Shown here piece by piece: positions 17,115 through 24,901 of a stretch of DNA of 64,000 bases. The first letter of the stretch is position 1; the number at the start of each line of letters is the position of its first letter. A model generated the notes under the pieces. It ran no database searches and was not told the DNA's origin. It saw only the letters and a list, made by a program, of their open reading frames with translations. Source of the stretch: Lawsonibacter hominis. Its GTDB lineage: Bacteria; Bacillota; Clostridia; Oscillospirales; Oscillospiraceae. The position numbers and the translations under genes are program-made. The stretch lies in NCBI RefSeq assembly GCF_014287895.1, contig NZ_JACOPP010000012.1, forward strand, positions 33,017 to 97,016. Reading direction: 5' to 3'.

Positions 17115-18248
17115 ATGGCTAGGAAAAAAGTGGAAACCAACATTTCTTATGACGATGCAAGGCAGGTCTACTATGTCTGCATGGACCACGGCGCGGATGA
17201 AAACGGCAGGCGGGTCAAGTGCTACCGGACGTATCCCACCCTGGCCCAAGCCCGGCGGGGCCTGCGTGAATTTTCGGCGGAGCGGGACGGCCTGCGGCGG
17301 GTCTCGCCCCGTTCCATCACACTGGACCAGTGGCTGGAGTACTGGATGGAGCAGGTGATCCGGCCAAACCGCGCACAGACCACCGTCTACGGCTATGGAA
17401 AGATCATCCGCAACCATCTCTCGCCCGCCCTGGGGGACGTTCCGCTGCAAAAGCTCACGCCCCAGCACCTCCAGGGCTATTACGCAATGCTGATGGAGCA
17501 GAAGGGGCTCTCCGCCAACACCGTGCGCCGCCATCACGATCTGCTCTCCTGCGCGCTGCATCTGGCCGTGCGGCAGGACATGCTGCTGCGCAGCCCCACC
17601 GACCGGGTGGAGCCGCCACGGGTGATCCCGCAGGAGGCCCGCTTTTACACGCCGGAAGAGCTGCGGCAGCTGTTCGCTCTGGTGGAGGGACACTGGCTGG
17701 AACCCATCGTCAAGCTGGCGGGGGCGCTGGGCCTGCGGCGGGAGGAGATCTGCGGCCTGCGGTGGAGCAGCGTGGACTTCGCCCGCCGCCGGGTGCACAT
17801 CAAGGAGGCCCGCACGGCTGCCGGAGCTTCCATCGTCCAAAAGGAGACCAAAAACCGCACCTCCAACCGGGTGCTCCATCTGGGGGACGAGCTGTGCCGC
17901 CTGCTCCGGCAGGAGCGCTCCGCCCAGGTCCAGCGTTCCCTTGCCAGGGGGGACGGCTGGTCGGAGGACAACTTTGTGGCGGTGGACAAGCTGGGGAAGC
18001 CTTACTCCCCCAACGCCGTATCCCTGGCCTTTACCCGTTTCATCCGCTCCCACGGCATGCCCAAGATCACCCTCCACGGTCTGCGCCACACCTTTGCCAC
18101 CGTGGCCTCCGCCCAGGGCGCGCCCCTGTTCGACATTGGCCGCGCCCTGGGGCACTCCACCCCCGCCACCACCGGCAAGATCTACACCCACCTTTTGGAC
18201 CAGACCCACGCCGCCACGCTGGACCGGGTGGCCGACGCCTTGAAATAA
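17115..18248 (+). CDS. Tyrosine recombinase/integrase, stand-alone
   Basis: A 377-residue phage-type integrase. An AP2-like arm-binding segment covers residues 1-60, a SAM-like core-binding domain about 70-165 (LDQWLEYWMEQVIRPN) and the catalytic domain about 175-377. Catalytic residues are visible: Arg in LGLRREEICGLRW near 208, HxxR in LHGLRHTFAT near 322, His in GHSTPATT near 346 and the nucleophile Tyr in KIYTHLL near 357. No excisionase, phage or conjugation gene lies nearby and no att repeat was found, so it is either a remnant of a lost element or a domesticated recombinase. Codon use matches the neighbours. Confidence 0.92.
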   Translation: MARKKVETNISYDDARQVYYVCMDHGADENGRRVKCYRTYPTLAQARRGLREFSAERDGLRRVSPRSITLDQWLEYWMEQVIRPNRAQTTVYGYGKIIRNHLSPALGDVPLQKLTPQHLQGYYAMLMEQKGLSANTVRRHHDLLSCALHLAVRQDMLLRSPTDRVEPPRVIPQEARFYTPEELRQLFALVEGHWLEPIVKLAGALGLRREEICGLRWSSVDFARRRVHIKEARTAAGASIVQKETKNRTSNRVLHLGDELCRLLRQERSAQVQRSLARGDGWSEDNFVAVDKLGKPYSPNAVSLAFTRFIRSHGMPKITLHGLRHTFATVASAQGAPLFDIGRALGHSTPATTGKIYTHLLDQTHAATLDRVADALK

Positions 18249-18323
18249 CGGGCAAAAAAAGATAAGATAGATGCAATCATCCGGCCCCCTCCGGTGTGTT
18301 AAGGGCAGAAGGGAGAGTGCGCC

Positions 18324-18809
18324 ATGGCCGCCAAGCTCAAAGGGGACGCCTCGTTCTCCTACGCATACGAGCACTATCTGGATACCGTATACCGCGTCGC
18401 CGTCCACAACGCGCCCACCCCCGGCGACGCCGAGGATGTGACGCAGGAGGTCTTCGAGGCCCTGCTCCGCTCCGGCAAGGCCTTCGGCGACGGCGAACAT
18501 CTCAAGGCGTGGCTTATCCGTGTGACCATCAACCGGTGCAAAAACCTCCACCGGGCCAGGCGCCGGAACGAGGTGGCCCTTTCCGACGCGCTGGAAGCGC
18601 CCCAGCGCCCGGAGGACTCCGTGCTGGAGGAGGTGCGCGCCCTTCCTGCGCAGTACCGCAACGCCATCTACCTGCACTACTACGAGGGATATACCGCCGC
18701 GGAGATCGGCGCGCTGCTGGGGACGGGCCGCAGCACGGTGCTCACCTGGCTCGCCCGGGGGCGTAAGGCGCTGAAGCAGCGTATGATCGGAGGCTTTGAG
18801 GATGGATAA
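18324..18809 (+). CDS. ECF-family RNA polymerase sigma factor
   Basis: A 161-residue sigma-70 family protein. Region 2 (FSYAYEHYLDTVYRVAVHNA, then AEDVTQEVFEALL and HLKAWLIRVTINRCKNLHR) spans about residues 10-80. Region 4 (LPAQYRNAIYLHYYEGYTAA, then EIGALLGTGRSTVLTWLARG) spans about 105-150. The start follows GGGAGAG. The last 8 bp overlap the next gene, whose membrane-anchored product is a candidate anti-sigma factor. Signal and regulon are unknown. Confidence 0.93.
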   Translation: MAAKLKGDASFSYAYEHYLDTVYRVAVHNAPTPGDAEDVTQEVFEALLRSGKAFGDGEHLKAWLIRVTINRCKNLHRARRRNEVALSDALEAPQRPEDSVLEEVRALPAQYRNAIYLHYYEGYTAAEIGALLGTGRSTVLTWLARGRKALKQRMIGGFEDG

Positions 18810-20436
18810 GCGCGACTATATCGCTCAGGTGGATGATCTGCGGTGTCCGCAAGCGCTGCGGGAGCGCATTGGGGCCCTGCCCGGACAGGTCCGGCGGCCC
18901 CGGCGGCACTGGCTGCCCCTGTGCGCCTGCGCGGCCGTGGTCCTGATCGGCGCGGGCGGGTTCCTCCTGCTCCAAAACGGCGGTTTGGGCGGCTCCAGCG
19001 CGGGCGGCGGCCACGAGGAGGGCAGCAGCGTCTTTCTGTCCTACGCCGGGCCGGTGTTCCCCCTGACCGTCCTGGACGGCGCGGAGCTGTCCGCCGGGCG
19101 GGAGATCACTTTGGACTTCTCCCTCTGGGATCGAACGTGGATCTCCAACCAGGAGGAGGCCGCCTCCCGCACGGAGCTGACCGAGGCCGGGCGCCGGCAG
19201 GTGCTGGACGACTATAACGAGTGGTTTCCGGACGGCGGGCGCTACGAGTCCTCCACCGACCTTCTGGTGCACGACGCTTACGTGCTGACCAATTCCACCC
19301 AGCAGGCGCAGACCGTCACGCTGCTCTATCCCTTTGTGGGACAGCTGCAGCACCTGAGCGCTCAAACCCCCACGCTGACGGTGGACGGCGTCCCGGCGGA
19401 GGCCACGCTCCGTTCCGGCGGCTATTCCGGCGGCTTCCAGGGCGCCCTGGGAGCCGACCTGATCACCGCCGAAACAGCGGGAAGCCTCAATCTGGACCAG
19501 CTGGACAGCTGGGAAGATTACAAGGCCCTGCTCTCCGACGGTTCCTATCTGGCGCAGGCCCTGGGGGACGGGCCGGACCTCAGCGGCATACCGGTCACGG
19601 TCTATCGCTTTACCGACCCCTGGGGCCCGGAGGCGAACGAGGACGTTCCCAATCCCTCCATCCGGGCGACCTTTGCGCTGGACTACAAACAGACCACGGT
19701 GCTCTCCTACGGCTTCCACTCCGGCCGGTTCGACCGGGAAAACGGCGTCATGGGGCAGGGCTTTTCCATCCGGGAGCCCGGAGAGGCCGGGTACGGCACG
19801 CCCTGTTACCTCATCATCCTGGGCGAGGATATCAGCGGCCTGACCACCCAGGGCTATGTCACCGGCGGCTGGGATACGGAGGAGACCGTGGAGGCCGGGG
19901 TGACGGTCTCCCGGTACGAAACCGATCTGGACACCGTTCTGCGGGAGACGGCGCAGCTGATGTACCGGGAGCGTCAGGAACGGCTGGAGGGGGTGGATTT
20001 CGAGCTCTATTACGGCCTGCTCCGGGACTTTCTCGCCTCTTACGGCGCGCTCTCCGACGCTCCGGCGGAGCGGTACGACGCCGGCTGGCTGGAGGAGCTG
20101 GACGTGGAATCGGTGGACCGGGTTTTTTATCTGGAAGTTCCGCTCACGATCCCCCCCGGGGAGACCGTCACGGCAGAAGCCAGCTTCCGCAAGGCGGGCA
20201 GCTTCGACTATTACTGCGCCCATACGGAAAACCAGGGCGTCTACGGGTACGACCTGGTGACGCAGCTGGGCTCTGCGCTGACCTTTTCCAGTCAGAGCGC
20301 CCGGCTGTGCGGCGCCCGGTCCGTGGAGATCGTCCGGCAGAATTTCGGTTTCGACCTGGAGCACGGCATCGACCAGGTCGTGCTGGACCCGGAGGCGGAG
20401 CATTACTATCTGGAGGTACGGCGGGCCCCGTCATAA
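18802..20436 (+). CDS. Membrane-anchored protein of unknown function, partner of the ECF sigma factor
   Basis: A 544-residue protein with a short basic cytosolic start, one membrane span near residues 34-55 (WLPLCACAAVVLIGAGGFLLL) and a large acidic extracellular domain. No catalytic motif or known domain is recognised. The start at ATG 18802 is chosen because CGGAGG lies 8 nt before it. The 8-bp overlap with the sigma gene and the topology suggest an anti-sigma or sensor role, though the cytosolic part (about 33 residues) is short for a classical anti-sigma domain. A bidirectional terminator separates it from the convergent citrate synthase gene. Confidence 0.7.
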   Translation: MDKRDYIAQVDDLRCPQALRERIGALPGQVRRPRRHWLPLCACAAVVLIGAGGFLLLQNGGLGGSSAGGGHEEGSSVFLSYAGPVFPLTVLDGAELSAGREITLDFSLWDRTWISNQEEAASRTELTEAGRRQVLDDYNEWFPDGGRYESSTDLLVHDAYVLTNSTQQAQTVTLLYPFVGQLQHLSAQTPTLTVDGVPAEATLRSGGYSGGFQGALGADLITAETAGSLNLDQLDSWEDYKALLSDGSYLAQALGDGPDLSGIPVTVYRFTDPWGPEANEDVPNPSIRATFALDYKQTTVLSYGFHSGRFDRENGVMGQGFSIREPGEAGYGTPCYLIILGEDISGLTTQGYVTGGWDTEETVEAGVTVSRYETDLDTVLRETAQLMYRERQERLEGVDFELYYGLLRDFLASYGALSDAPAERYDAGWLEELDVESVDRVFYLEVPLTIPPGETVTAEASFRKAGSFDYYCAHTENQGVYGYDLVTQLGSALTFSSQSARLCGARSVEIVRQNFGFDLEHGIDQVVLDPEAEHYYLEVRRAPS

Positions 20437-20464
20437 CGGCGCGGCACCTGCCTGCGGCACAGGA

Positions 20465-20504
20465 AAACGCCCGGCCCCATCCGATCGGATGGGGCCGGGC
20501 GTTT
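20465..20504. terminator. Bidirectional terminator between convergent genes
   Basis: A perfect 40-bp palindrome with arm AAACGCCCGGCCCCATCCGA. A-rich and T-rich ends serve both strands, ending the 18802 gene and citrate synthase. Confidence 0.85.
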
Positions 20505-20513
20505 GGGTCAAAT

Positions 20514-21878
20514 TCAGCGCTGGGCCATAGGCACATAAGGCTGATGGGTGCCGACGTATTTGTAGCCGGGCCGGATGATCTTGCTCATGTTGATGAGCTC
20601 CTCGATGCGGTGAGCGCTCCAGCCCGCGATGCGGGCCATGGCGAACAGCGGGGTATACAGCTCCAGCGGCAGGTCCAGCATATGGTAAACAAACCCGGAG
20701 TAAAAGTCCACGTTGGCGGAGACGCCCTTGTACATCTTCCGCTCGCCGGAGATGATCTCCGGCCCCAGCCGCTCCACCAGGGAATAAAGCTCGTACTCCT
20801 CATTGCGCCCCTTCTCCCGGGAGAGCTTCTCCACAAAGGAGCGCAGGATATTGGCCCGGGGGTCGGACAGGGAATACACCGCGTGCCCCATGCCGTAAAT
20901 GAGTCCCGCCTTGTCGAAGGCCTGCTTGTCCAGCAGGGCCTGGAGGTAATGGCGCACTTCGTCCTCGTCCTTCCAGTCCCGGACGGTCTCCTTCATATCC
21001 TCAAACATGCGGATGACCTTGATGTTGGCGCCGCCGTGCTTGGGTCCTTTCAAAGAGGCCAGGGCGGCCGCCATGCAGGAATAGGTATCCGTCCCCGAGG
21101 AGGTGACCACGTGGGTGGTAAAGGTGGAGTTATTGCCGCCGCCATGCTCGGCGTGGAGGATCATGCAGATATCCAGCACGTGGGCCTCCCAGAAGGAGTA
21201 GGAGGAGTCGGCCCGGAGCAGGGAAAGGATGTTTTCCGCGGTGGACAGCTCCGGCCTGGGGGCATGGATGTACAGGGAGCTGCCGCTTTTATAGTTATAC
21301 GCCTGATAGCCATACACGCTGAGCATGGGGAACAGGGCGGTCAGCTGCACGCATTGGCGCATGACGTTGGGCAGGGAGATGTCGTCGCACCGGTCGTCGT
21401 AGGAGGCCAGGTTGAGCACGCTGCGGGCCAGGGAGTTCATGATATCCTGGCTGGGCGCCTTCAGGATCACGTCCCGCACAAAATTGTTGGGCAGAGAGCG
21501 ATAATAGGACAGCTGGCGCCGGAAATCCTCCAGCTCCGCGGCCTTGGGCAGGCGGCCCAGCAGCAACAGGTAGGCGGTCTCCTCAAACCCGAAGCGCCCC
21601 TCCTTCAGGGCCTGTCCCACCAGCTGTTCCACGTCGATTCCCCGGTAATAGAGCTTGCCGTCGCAGGGCAGCTCGTGCCCGTCTACGATCTTTTTGGCCA
21701 CGATGTCCGAGACCTCGGTCAATCCGGCCAGCACGCCCTTTCCATTCAGGTCCCGCAGCCCGCGCTTGACATCGTAGCGGACGTAATCCTCCGGGTCAAT
21801 ACAGCTGTTCTCCAGAGCCAGAGCGGCCAGCGCCTCGATCTCAGGCGTCACATCACAATAGTTGGGGTTACTTGCCAT
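20514..21878 (-). CDS. Citrate synthase
   Basis: Condenses acetyl-CoA and oxaloacetate to citrate, probably for glutamate precursor synthesis in an anaerobe. The 454-residue protein has the catalytic His region ILHAEHGGGNNSTFTTHVV near 255, the second His in YGMGHAVYSLSDPRA near 330 and the catalytic Asp in SANVDFYSGFVYHMLDLP near 390. An N-terminal extension of about 45 residues, compared with short-type enzymes, is common in clostridial members. The start at 21878 follows TGGAGG. A 2-methylcitrate synthase activity cannot be excluded by eye. No aconitase or isocitrate dehydrogenase is adjacent. Confidence 0.93.
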   Translation of the reverse strand: MASNPNYCDVTPEIEALAALALENSCIDPEDYVRYDVKRGLRDLNGKGVLAGLTEVSDIVAKKIVDGHELPCDGKLYYRGIDVEQLVGQALKEGRFGFEETAYLLLLGRLPKAAELEDFRRQLSYYRSLPNNFVRDVILKAPSQDIMNSLARSVLNLASYDDRCDDISLPNVMRQCVQLTALFPMLSVYGYQAYNYKSGSSLYIHAPRPELSTAENILSLLRADSSYSFWEAHVLDICMILHAEHGGGNNSTFTTHVVTSSGTDTYSCMAAALASLKGPKHGGANIKVIRMFEDMKETVRDWKDEDEVRHYLQALLDKQAFDKAGLIYGMGHAVYSLSDPRANILRSFVEKLSREKGRNEEYELYSLVERLGPEIISGERKMYKGVSANVDFYSGFVYHMLDLPLELYTPLFAMARIAGWSAHRIEELINMSKIIRPGYKYVGTHQPYVPMAQR

Positions 21879-22004
21879 TCGATGCCTCCATTCTTTTGTG
21901 GGCCCGGCGTCTGCCGCCCGGCCGGTTCCCATTGGATCCTGTGCGTATTGCTAAAAGATTAACACACAATTGTTACCAGAGTATGAATACTTCCGTAAAG
22001 TTTC

Positions 22005-22046
22005 GTATAAAAAAGAAAGATGCAGGAGCTCATCCTGCATCTTTCG
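22005..22046 (-). terminator. Terminator of the corA-like gene
   Basis: On the minus strand GAAAGATGCAGGA, a 5-base loop and TCCTGCATCTTTC are followed by TTTTTTATACG. Confidence 0.85.
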
Positions 22047-22056
22047 GCACGCTTCG

Positions 22057-22980
22057 TCAAAACAGGTCTTTCTTTTTCAGAATGACCGCCACCGCCACAA
22101 TCACCGCCGCGGCCACCACCAGCGGGAACCACCAGAACTGGTCCAGGGGCAGCCCGGCGACGTTCATCCCGTAGAAGCCGAAAACAATGTTGGGGATGGT
22201 CAGCAGGATGGTGATGGACGTGAGCACCTTCATGATCACGTTCAGGTTATTGGAGATGACGGAGGCAAACGCGTCCATCATGCCGGAAATGATGGAGGAA
22301 TAGATGTTGGCCATCTCGATGGCCTGGCGCACCTCGATCAGCACGTCCTCCAGCAGGTCATGATCCTCCTCATAAAGGGTAACGATGCGGCCCCGGAGGA
22401 TCTTCTCCAGGGTGACCTCGTTGGCCTTCAGAGAAGTGTTGAAATAGACCAGGGACTTCTCCAGGTCCAGCAGCTGGATCAGCTCCTTATTGCGCTGGGA
22501 TTTATAGAGCTGGCGCTCCATGTAATTGTAGATCTTGTCGATCTGCTTCAGATATTGCAGGTAGCGCTTGGCCACCTGCAAAAGCATGTGGAGGATAAAG
22601 CTGGTGCGCTTTTGGGTCTCGGCGCCCCGCACCAGGCCGTCCTGCATGTCCTTCAGGATGGAGGATTCCTTCAGGCAGACGGTGATGATGTGCTTGTCGG
22701 TGACGATGATGCCCAGCGGGAGCGTGGAATACACCACCGCGTCGTCCTTCTCCACGGCGGGCAGGTCGATGATGATCAGGGTCTGCCCCTCCTCGGTATC
22801 GATACGGGAGGTCTCCTCTTCGTCCAGGGCCGCCCGCAGGAACGCGGGGTCCACGTTCAGGGTGGCGGCCACGGTGGTCAGCTCGTCTTCGCTGGGATAG
22901 GTCAGGTTGACCCAGCATCCGTCCTGGATCCCGTCCAGCCGGGTCATTTTTCCGTTGATCGTCTTGTGGATGGAGAGCAA
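22057..22980 (-). CDS. CorA-family divalent metal (Mg2+) transporter
   Basis: A 307-residue channel-like transporter. The N-terminal alpha/beta domain covers about residues 1-190, long helices about 110-240 and two membrane spans at the C terminus. The signature YGMN ends the first span (NIVFGFYGMNVAGLPL), and the tail after the second span is lysine-rich (ILKKKDLF), as in CorA. Mg2+ is the usual substrate; Co2+ or Zn2+ cannot be excluded. The start is taken as TTG 22980, 10 nt after AAAGG, just below the stop of a 71-codon upstream ORF; GTG 22989 is an alternative. Confidence 0.88.
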   Translation of the reverse strand: MLSIHKTINGKMTRLDGIQDGCWVNLTYPSEDELTTVAATLNVDPAFLRAALDEEETSRIDTEEGQTLIIIDLPAVEKDDAVVYSTLPLGIIVTDKHIITVCLKESSILKDMQDGLVRGAETQKRTSFILHMLLQVAKRYLQYLKQIDKIYNYMERQLYKSQRNKELIQLLDLEKSLVYFNTSLKANEVTLEKILRGRIVTLYEEDHDLLEDVLIEVRQAIEMANIYSSIISGMMDAFASVISNNLNVIMKVLTSITILLTIPNIVFGFYGMNVAGLPLDQFWWFPLVVAAAVIVAVAVILKKKDLF

Positions 22981-22985
22981 AAAAA

Positions 22986-23201
22986 TCACGCCTTTCCCGG
23001 CGCGCGGGCCCGAAAACGGGCACAAAAATCCCCGCGCGTCTCTAGTCTTTGCCGTCCGGTGGGAAAGTATCCCTCCCCACGCGGACACAGCGGCGACAAG
23101 GGCGTGCGGGGCAAAACGGCAAAGCCGCTCAGCCGCAGGGCCAAAGCGCCGCGCTGGGTAACTGACATTCTCGACTCAAAGGGTCGCTGCTCACGGCGCA
23201 T
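22986..23201 (-). CDS. Possible 71-residue leader peptide of the corA gene
   Basis: The ORF starts ATG 23201, directly after a good AAGGAGTGAT site, and ends at TGA 22986-22988, 6 bp before the corA TTG. It lies wholly in the leader of the corA transcript, whose promoter is at 23244-23272. The product is Arg-rich and has a proline cluster, AVLPRTPLSPLCPRG. Leader peptides with proline-rich stretches control Mg2+ transporter genes in enterobacteria (mgtL, mgtP), so a similar role is plausible. No homologue is recognised. Confidence 0.45.
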   Translation of the reverse strand: MRREQRPFESRMSVTQRGALALRLSGFAVLPRTPLSPLCPRGEGYFPTGRQRLETRGDFCARFRARAPGKA

Positions 23202-23243
23202 ATCACTCCTTCAGCATGTTTCGTTCGGATTCGCGCTTTTTAT

Positions 23244-23272
23244 ATTATAAGCCCGTCCGCTCCAGATTGCAA
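23244..23272 (-). promoter_or_regulatory. Promoter of the leader ORF and corA
   Basis: On the minus strand TTGCAA (23272..23267), a 17-bp spacer and consensus TATAAT (23249..23244). The resulting leader before corA is about 255 nt. It contains the 71-codon ORF and several GC-rich hairpins; I do not recognise an M-box aptamer in it. Confidence 0.8.
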
Positions 23273-23284
23273 GTAAAAAGCTTG

Positions 23285-23932
23285 TCAGGCGGACGAGCGT
23301 TCCTCCAGCCAGCCGCGCAGCTGCTCCCAGAGCTCGATGGCCTTGAATTTGACCACGTAACCGCCCTCCTCGCCGGTAAGCAGCGCGATCTCCTCCTGGG
23401 AAAAGCCGCCCTCTGCGGCGGCCTGCGCCGCGGTCTCCGTCACAGAGCCCAGGCAGAGGGGCGGAAAGACCACGCACCACCAGTTCTGTCCGCCCCCGTC
23501 CCCGATGACCAGGCGCAGGGCGGTATACCGCCCCGCCGGAAGGGCGAAATCGGGATACTGCTTGGTGGGGAACCACACCCCGTCCTCCAGGGAGGCGGTC
23601 ACCGGATAGGAATAGCCCGCCTCCCCCACCGCCTCGGCTCCGATCCCGGCCAACTCGGCCAGGCTGTCCTGAAGAGCGGCGCGCGCCTGCTCCAGGGTGG
23701 CTCCGCCGGACAGCAGCTCCCCGCTCTCCGCCAGGATACGGTCCCGGACCTGGAGCTTGAGGGCCTGATCCTCCGGGGAGTCGGAATGGGCGATCACGTG
23801 CAGGCGGATCACTTTGTCCGCCAGGGCGGACTGCTGGCCGTCCAGCCATACTCCGGCCAGAGCGGCGACCGCCACCCCCAGCAGCAGGGCCAGCTCCCAC
23901 CGGCGCAGCTTTCGATTCTGTTTTTGTTGCAT
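23285..23932 (-). CDS. spoIIR: Stage II sporulation protein R
   Basis: In the forespore-to-mother-cell pathway SpoIIR is the secreted signal that triggers SpoIIGA to process pro-sigma-E. The 215-residue protein starts with a basic segment and a membrane/signal segment (LALLLGVAVAALAGVW). The family core VIRLHVIAHSDSPEDQALKL follows near residue 40, then the diagnostic FPTKQYPDFALPAGRYTALRLVIGDG-like region with GGQNWWCVVFPPLC. It marks a spore-former. The start at 23932 is close behind the hairpin ending ispE; an in-frame Met five codons earlier has no ribosome site. Confidence 0.93.
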   Translation of the reverse strand: MQQKQNRKLRRWELALLLGVAVAALAGVWLDGQQSALADKVIRLHVIAHSDSPEDQALKLQVRDRILAESGELLSGGATLEQARAALQDSLAELAGIGAEAVGEAGYSYPVTASLEDGVWFPTKQYPDFALPAGRYTALRLVIGDGGGQNWWCVVFPPLCLGSVTETAAQAAAEGGFSQEEIALLTGEEGGYVVKFKAIELWEQLRGWLEERSSA

Positions 23933-23939
23933 AAAAACA

Positions 23940-23998
23940 CCGTCCATTATGTAGTATTACAGCAGCTACATTGTGGACGGCATTTTTGTTTTTTATAC
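23940..23998. terminator. Hairpin between ispE and spoIIR
   Basis: CCGTCCA-TTA-TGTAG pairs with CTACA-TTG-TGGACGG across an 11-base loop. On the minus strand the stem is followed by TGTTTTTATG, so its T-run touches the spoIIR start codon; on the plus strand CATTTTTGTTTTTT follows. It probably ends the lrp-ispE operon. Confidence 0.75.
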
Positions 23999-24003
23999 CG
24001 CAA

Positions 24004-24876
24004 TCATTCGACCGGTTCCAATCCCTGCGCCAAAAAGGTCTCCCGATAGGTCTCCCGCAGGGCGGAACAGGCGTGTCGGGCGGCGGATGCGTCTCGGAAC
24101 AGGCCGAAAACGGTGGGGCCGGTCCCGCTCATGCTGGCCCCCAGGGCGCCATACTGGATCAGGCTGTTCCGGATCTCCCCGATCTCTCCCGCACGGCGCG
24201 GGGGAAGGGCGTCCTCAAATACGTTGTACATCCGCCGGGCCACGCCCGCCAGGTCGCCCGCTTCCAGCGCGCCCAGCAGGCCCAGGGTATCCGGACGGCG
24301 GCGCAGGCGCACGCCGTCGATGCGCTCGAACAGGTCCGGCGTGGAAACGGAAAACGCCGGCTTGCACAAAACCACATGGCAGCGGGGCAGCGGCGGCAGC
24401 GGCGTGAGCCGTTCCCCCCGTCCCTCCGCCAGGGCGGTGCCGCCCCGGACGCAATAGGGCACGTCGGACCCCACCCGAGCGCCGATCTCCGCCAGCTCCG
24501 CGGAAGACAGGCCCAGCCTCATCAGGCGGTTGAGGCCCCGCAGCACGGCGGCGGCGTCAGCGCTGCCCCCGGCCAGCCCCGCGCATACCGGAATGGTCTT
24601 CCACAGGTCGATGGCCAGCCCCTCGGAGGACACGCCCGCCGCCTCGCACAGGCGCAGGGCGGCCACCGCCGCCAGATTCTTTTCATTGGAGGGCAAAAAG
24701 CCCAGATCGGTCGTCATGCGCAGGGGCCTGCCGGTACCGGTCTCCAGCCGGATGCGGTCGGACAGGGTCACGCTCTGCATCACCATGCGCATCTCGTGAT
24801 ATCCGTCCGCCCGGCGGCCCAGCACATCCAGCGCGAGATTCAGCTTGGCATAGGCCCGCACTTCCAGCACTGCCAT
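24004..24876 (-). CDS. ispE: 4-diphosphocytidyl-2-C-methyl-D-erythritol kinase
   Basis: Phosphorylates CDP-methylerythritol in the MEP route to isoprenoids. The 290-residue protein is a GHMP kinase: N-terminal AYAKLNLALDVLGRRADGYHE, ATP loop PVCAGLAGGSADAAAVLRGL near residue 90-108 and C-terminal GASMSGTGPTVFGLF near 250. The start at 24876 follows GAAGGCG and begins MAVLEVRAYAKLN; the upstream frame extension is spurious. It is the last gene of the lrp operon, 25 bp after the DUF1015 gene. Confidence 0.95.
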   Translation of the reverse strand: MAVLEVRAYAKLNLALDVLGRRADGYHEMRMVMQSVTLSDRIRLETGTGRPLRMTTDLGFLPSNEKNLAAVAALRLCEAAGVSSEGLAIDLWKTIPVCAGLAGGSADAAAVLRGLNRLMRLGLSSAELAEIGARVGSDVPYCVRGGTALAEGRGERLTPLPPLPRCHVVLCKPAFSVSTPDLFERIDGVRLRRRPDTLGLLGALEAGDLAGVARRMYNVFEDALPPRRAGEIGEIRNSLIQYGALGASMSGTGPTVFGLFRDASAARHACSALRETYRETFLAQGLEPVE

Positions 24877-24901
24877 GGAAAAACGCCTTCTTCCTTTGCG
24901 A

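Noticed and set aside
19221..21962. 913-codon plus-strand open frame
   Set aside because: It runs in another frame of the membrane protein gene and then antisense to citrate synthase; Arg/Pro/Gly-rich with no domain.
22981..23240. M-box (Mg2+) riboswitch before corA
   Set aside because: The leader has GC-rich hairpins but I cannot match the conserved M-box core; a leader peptide explains the region better.
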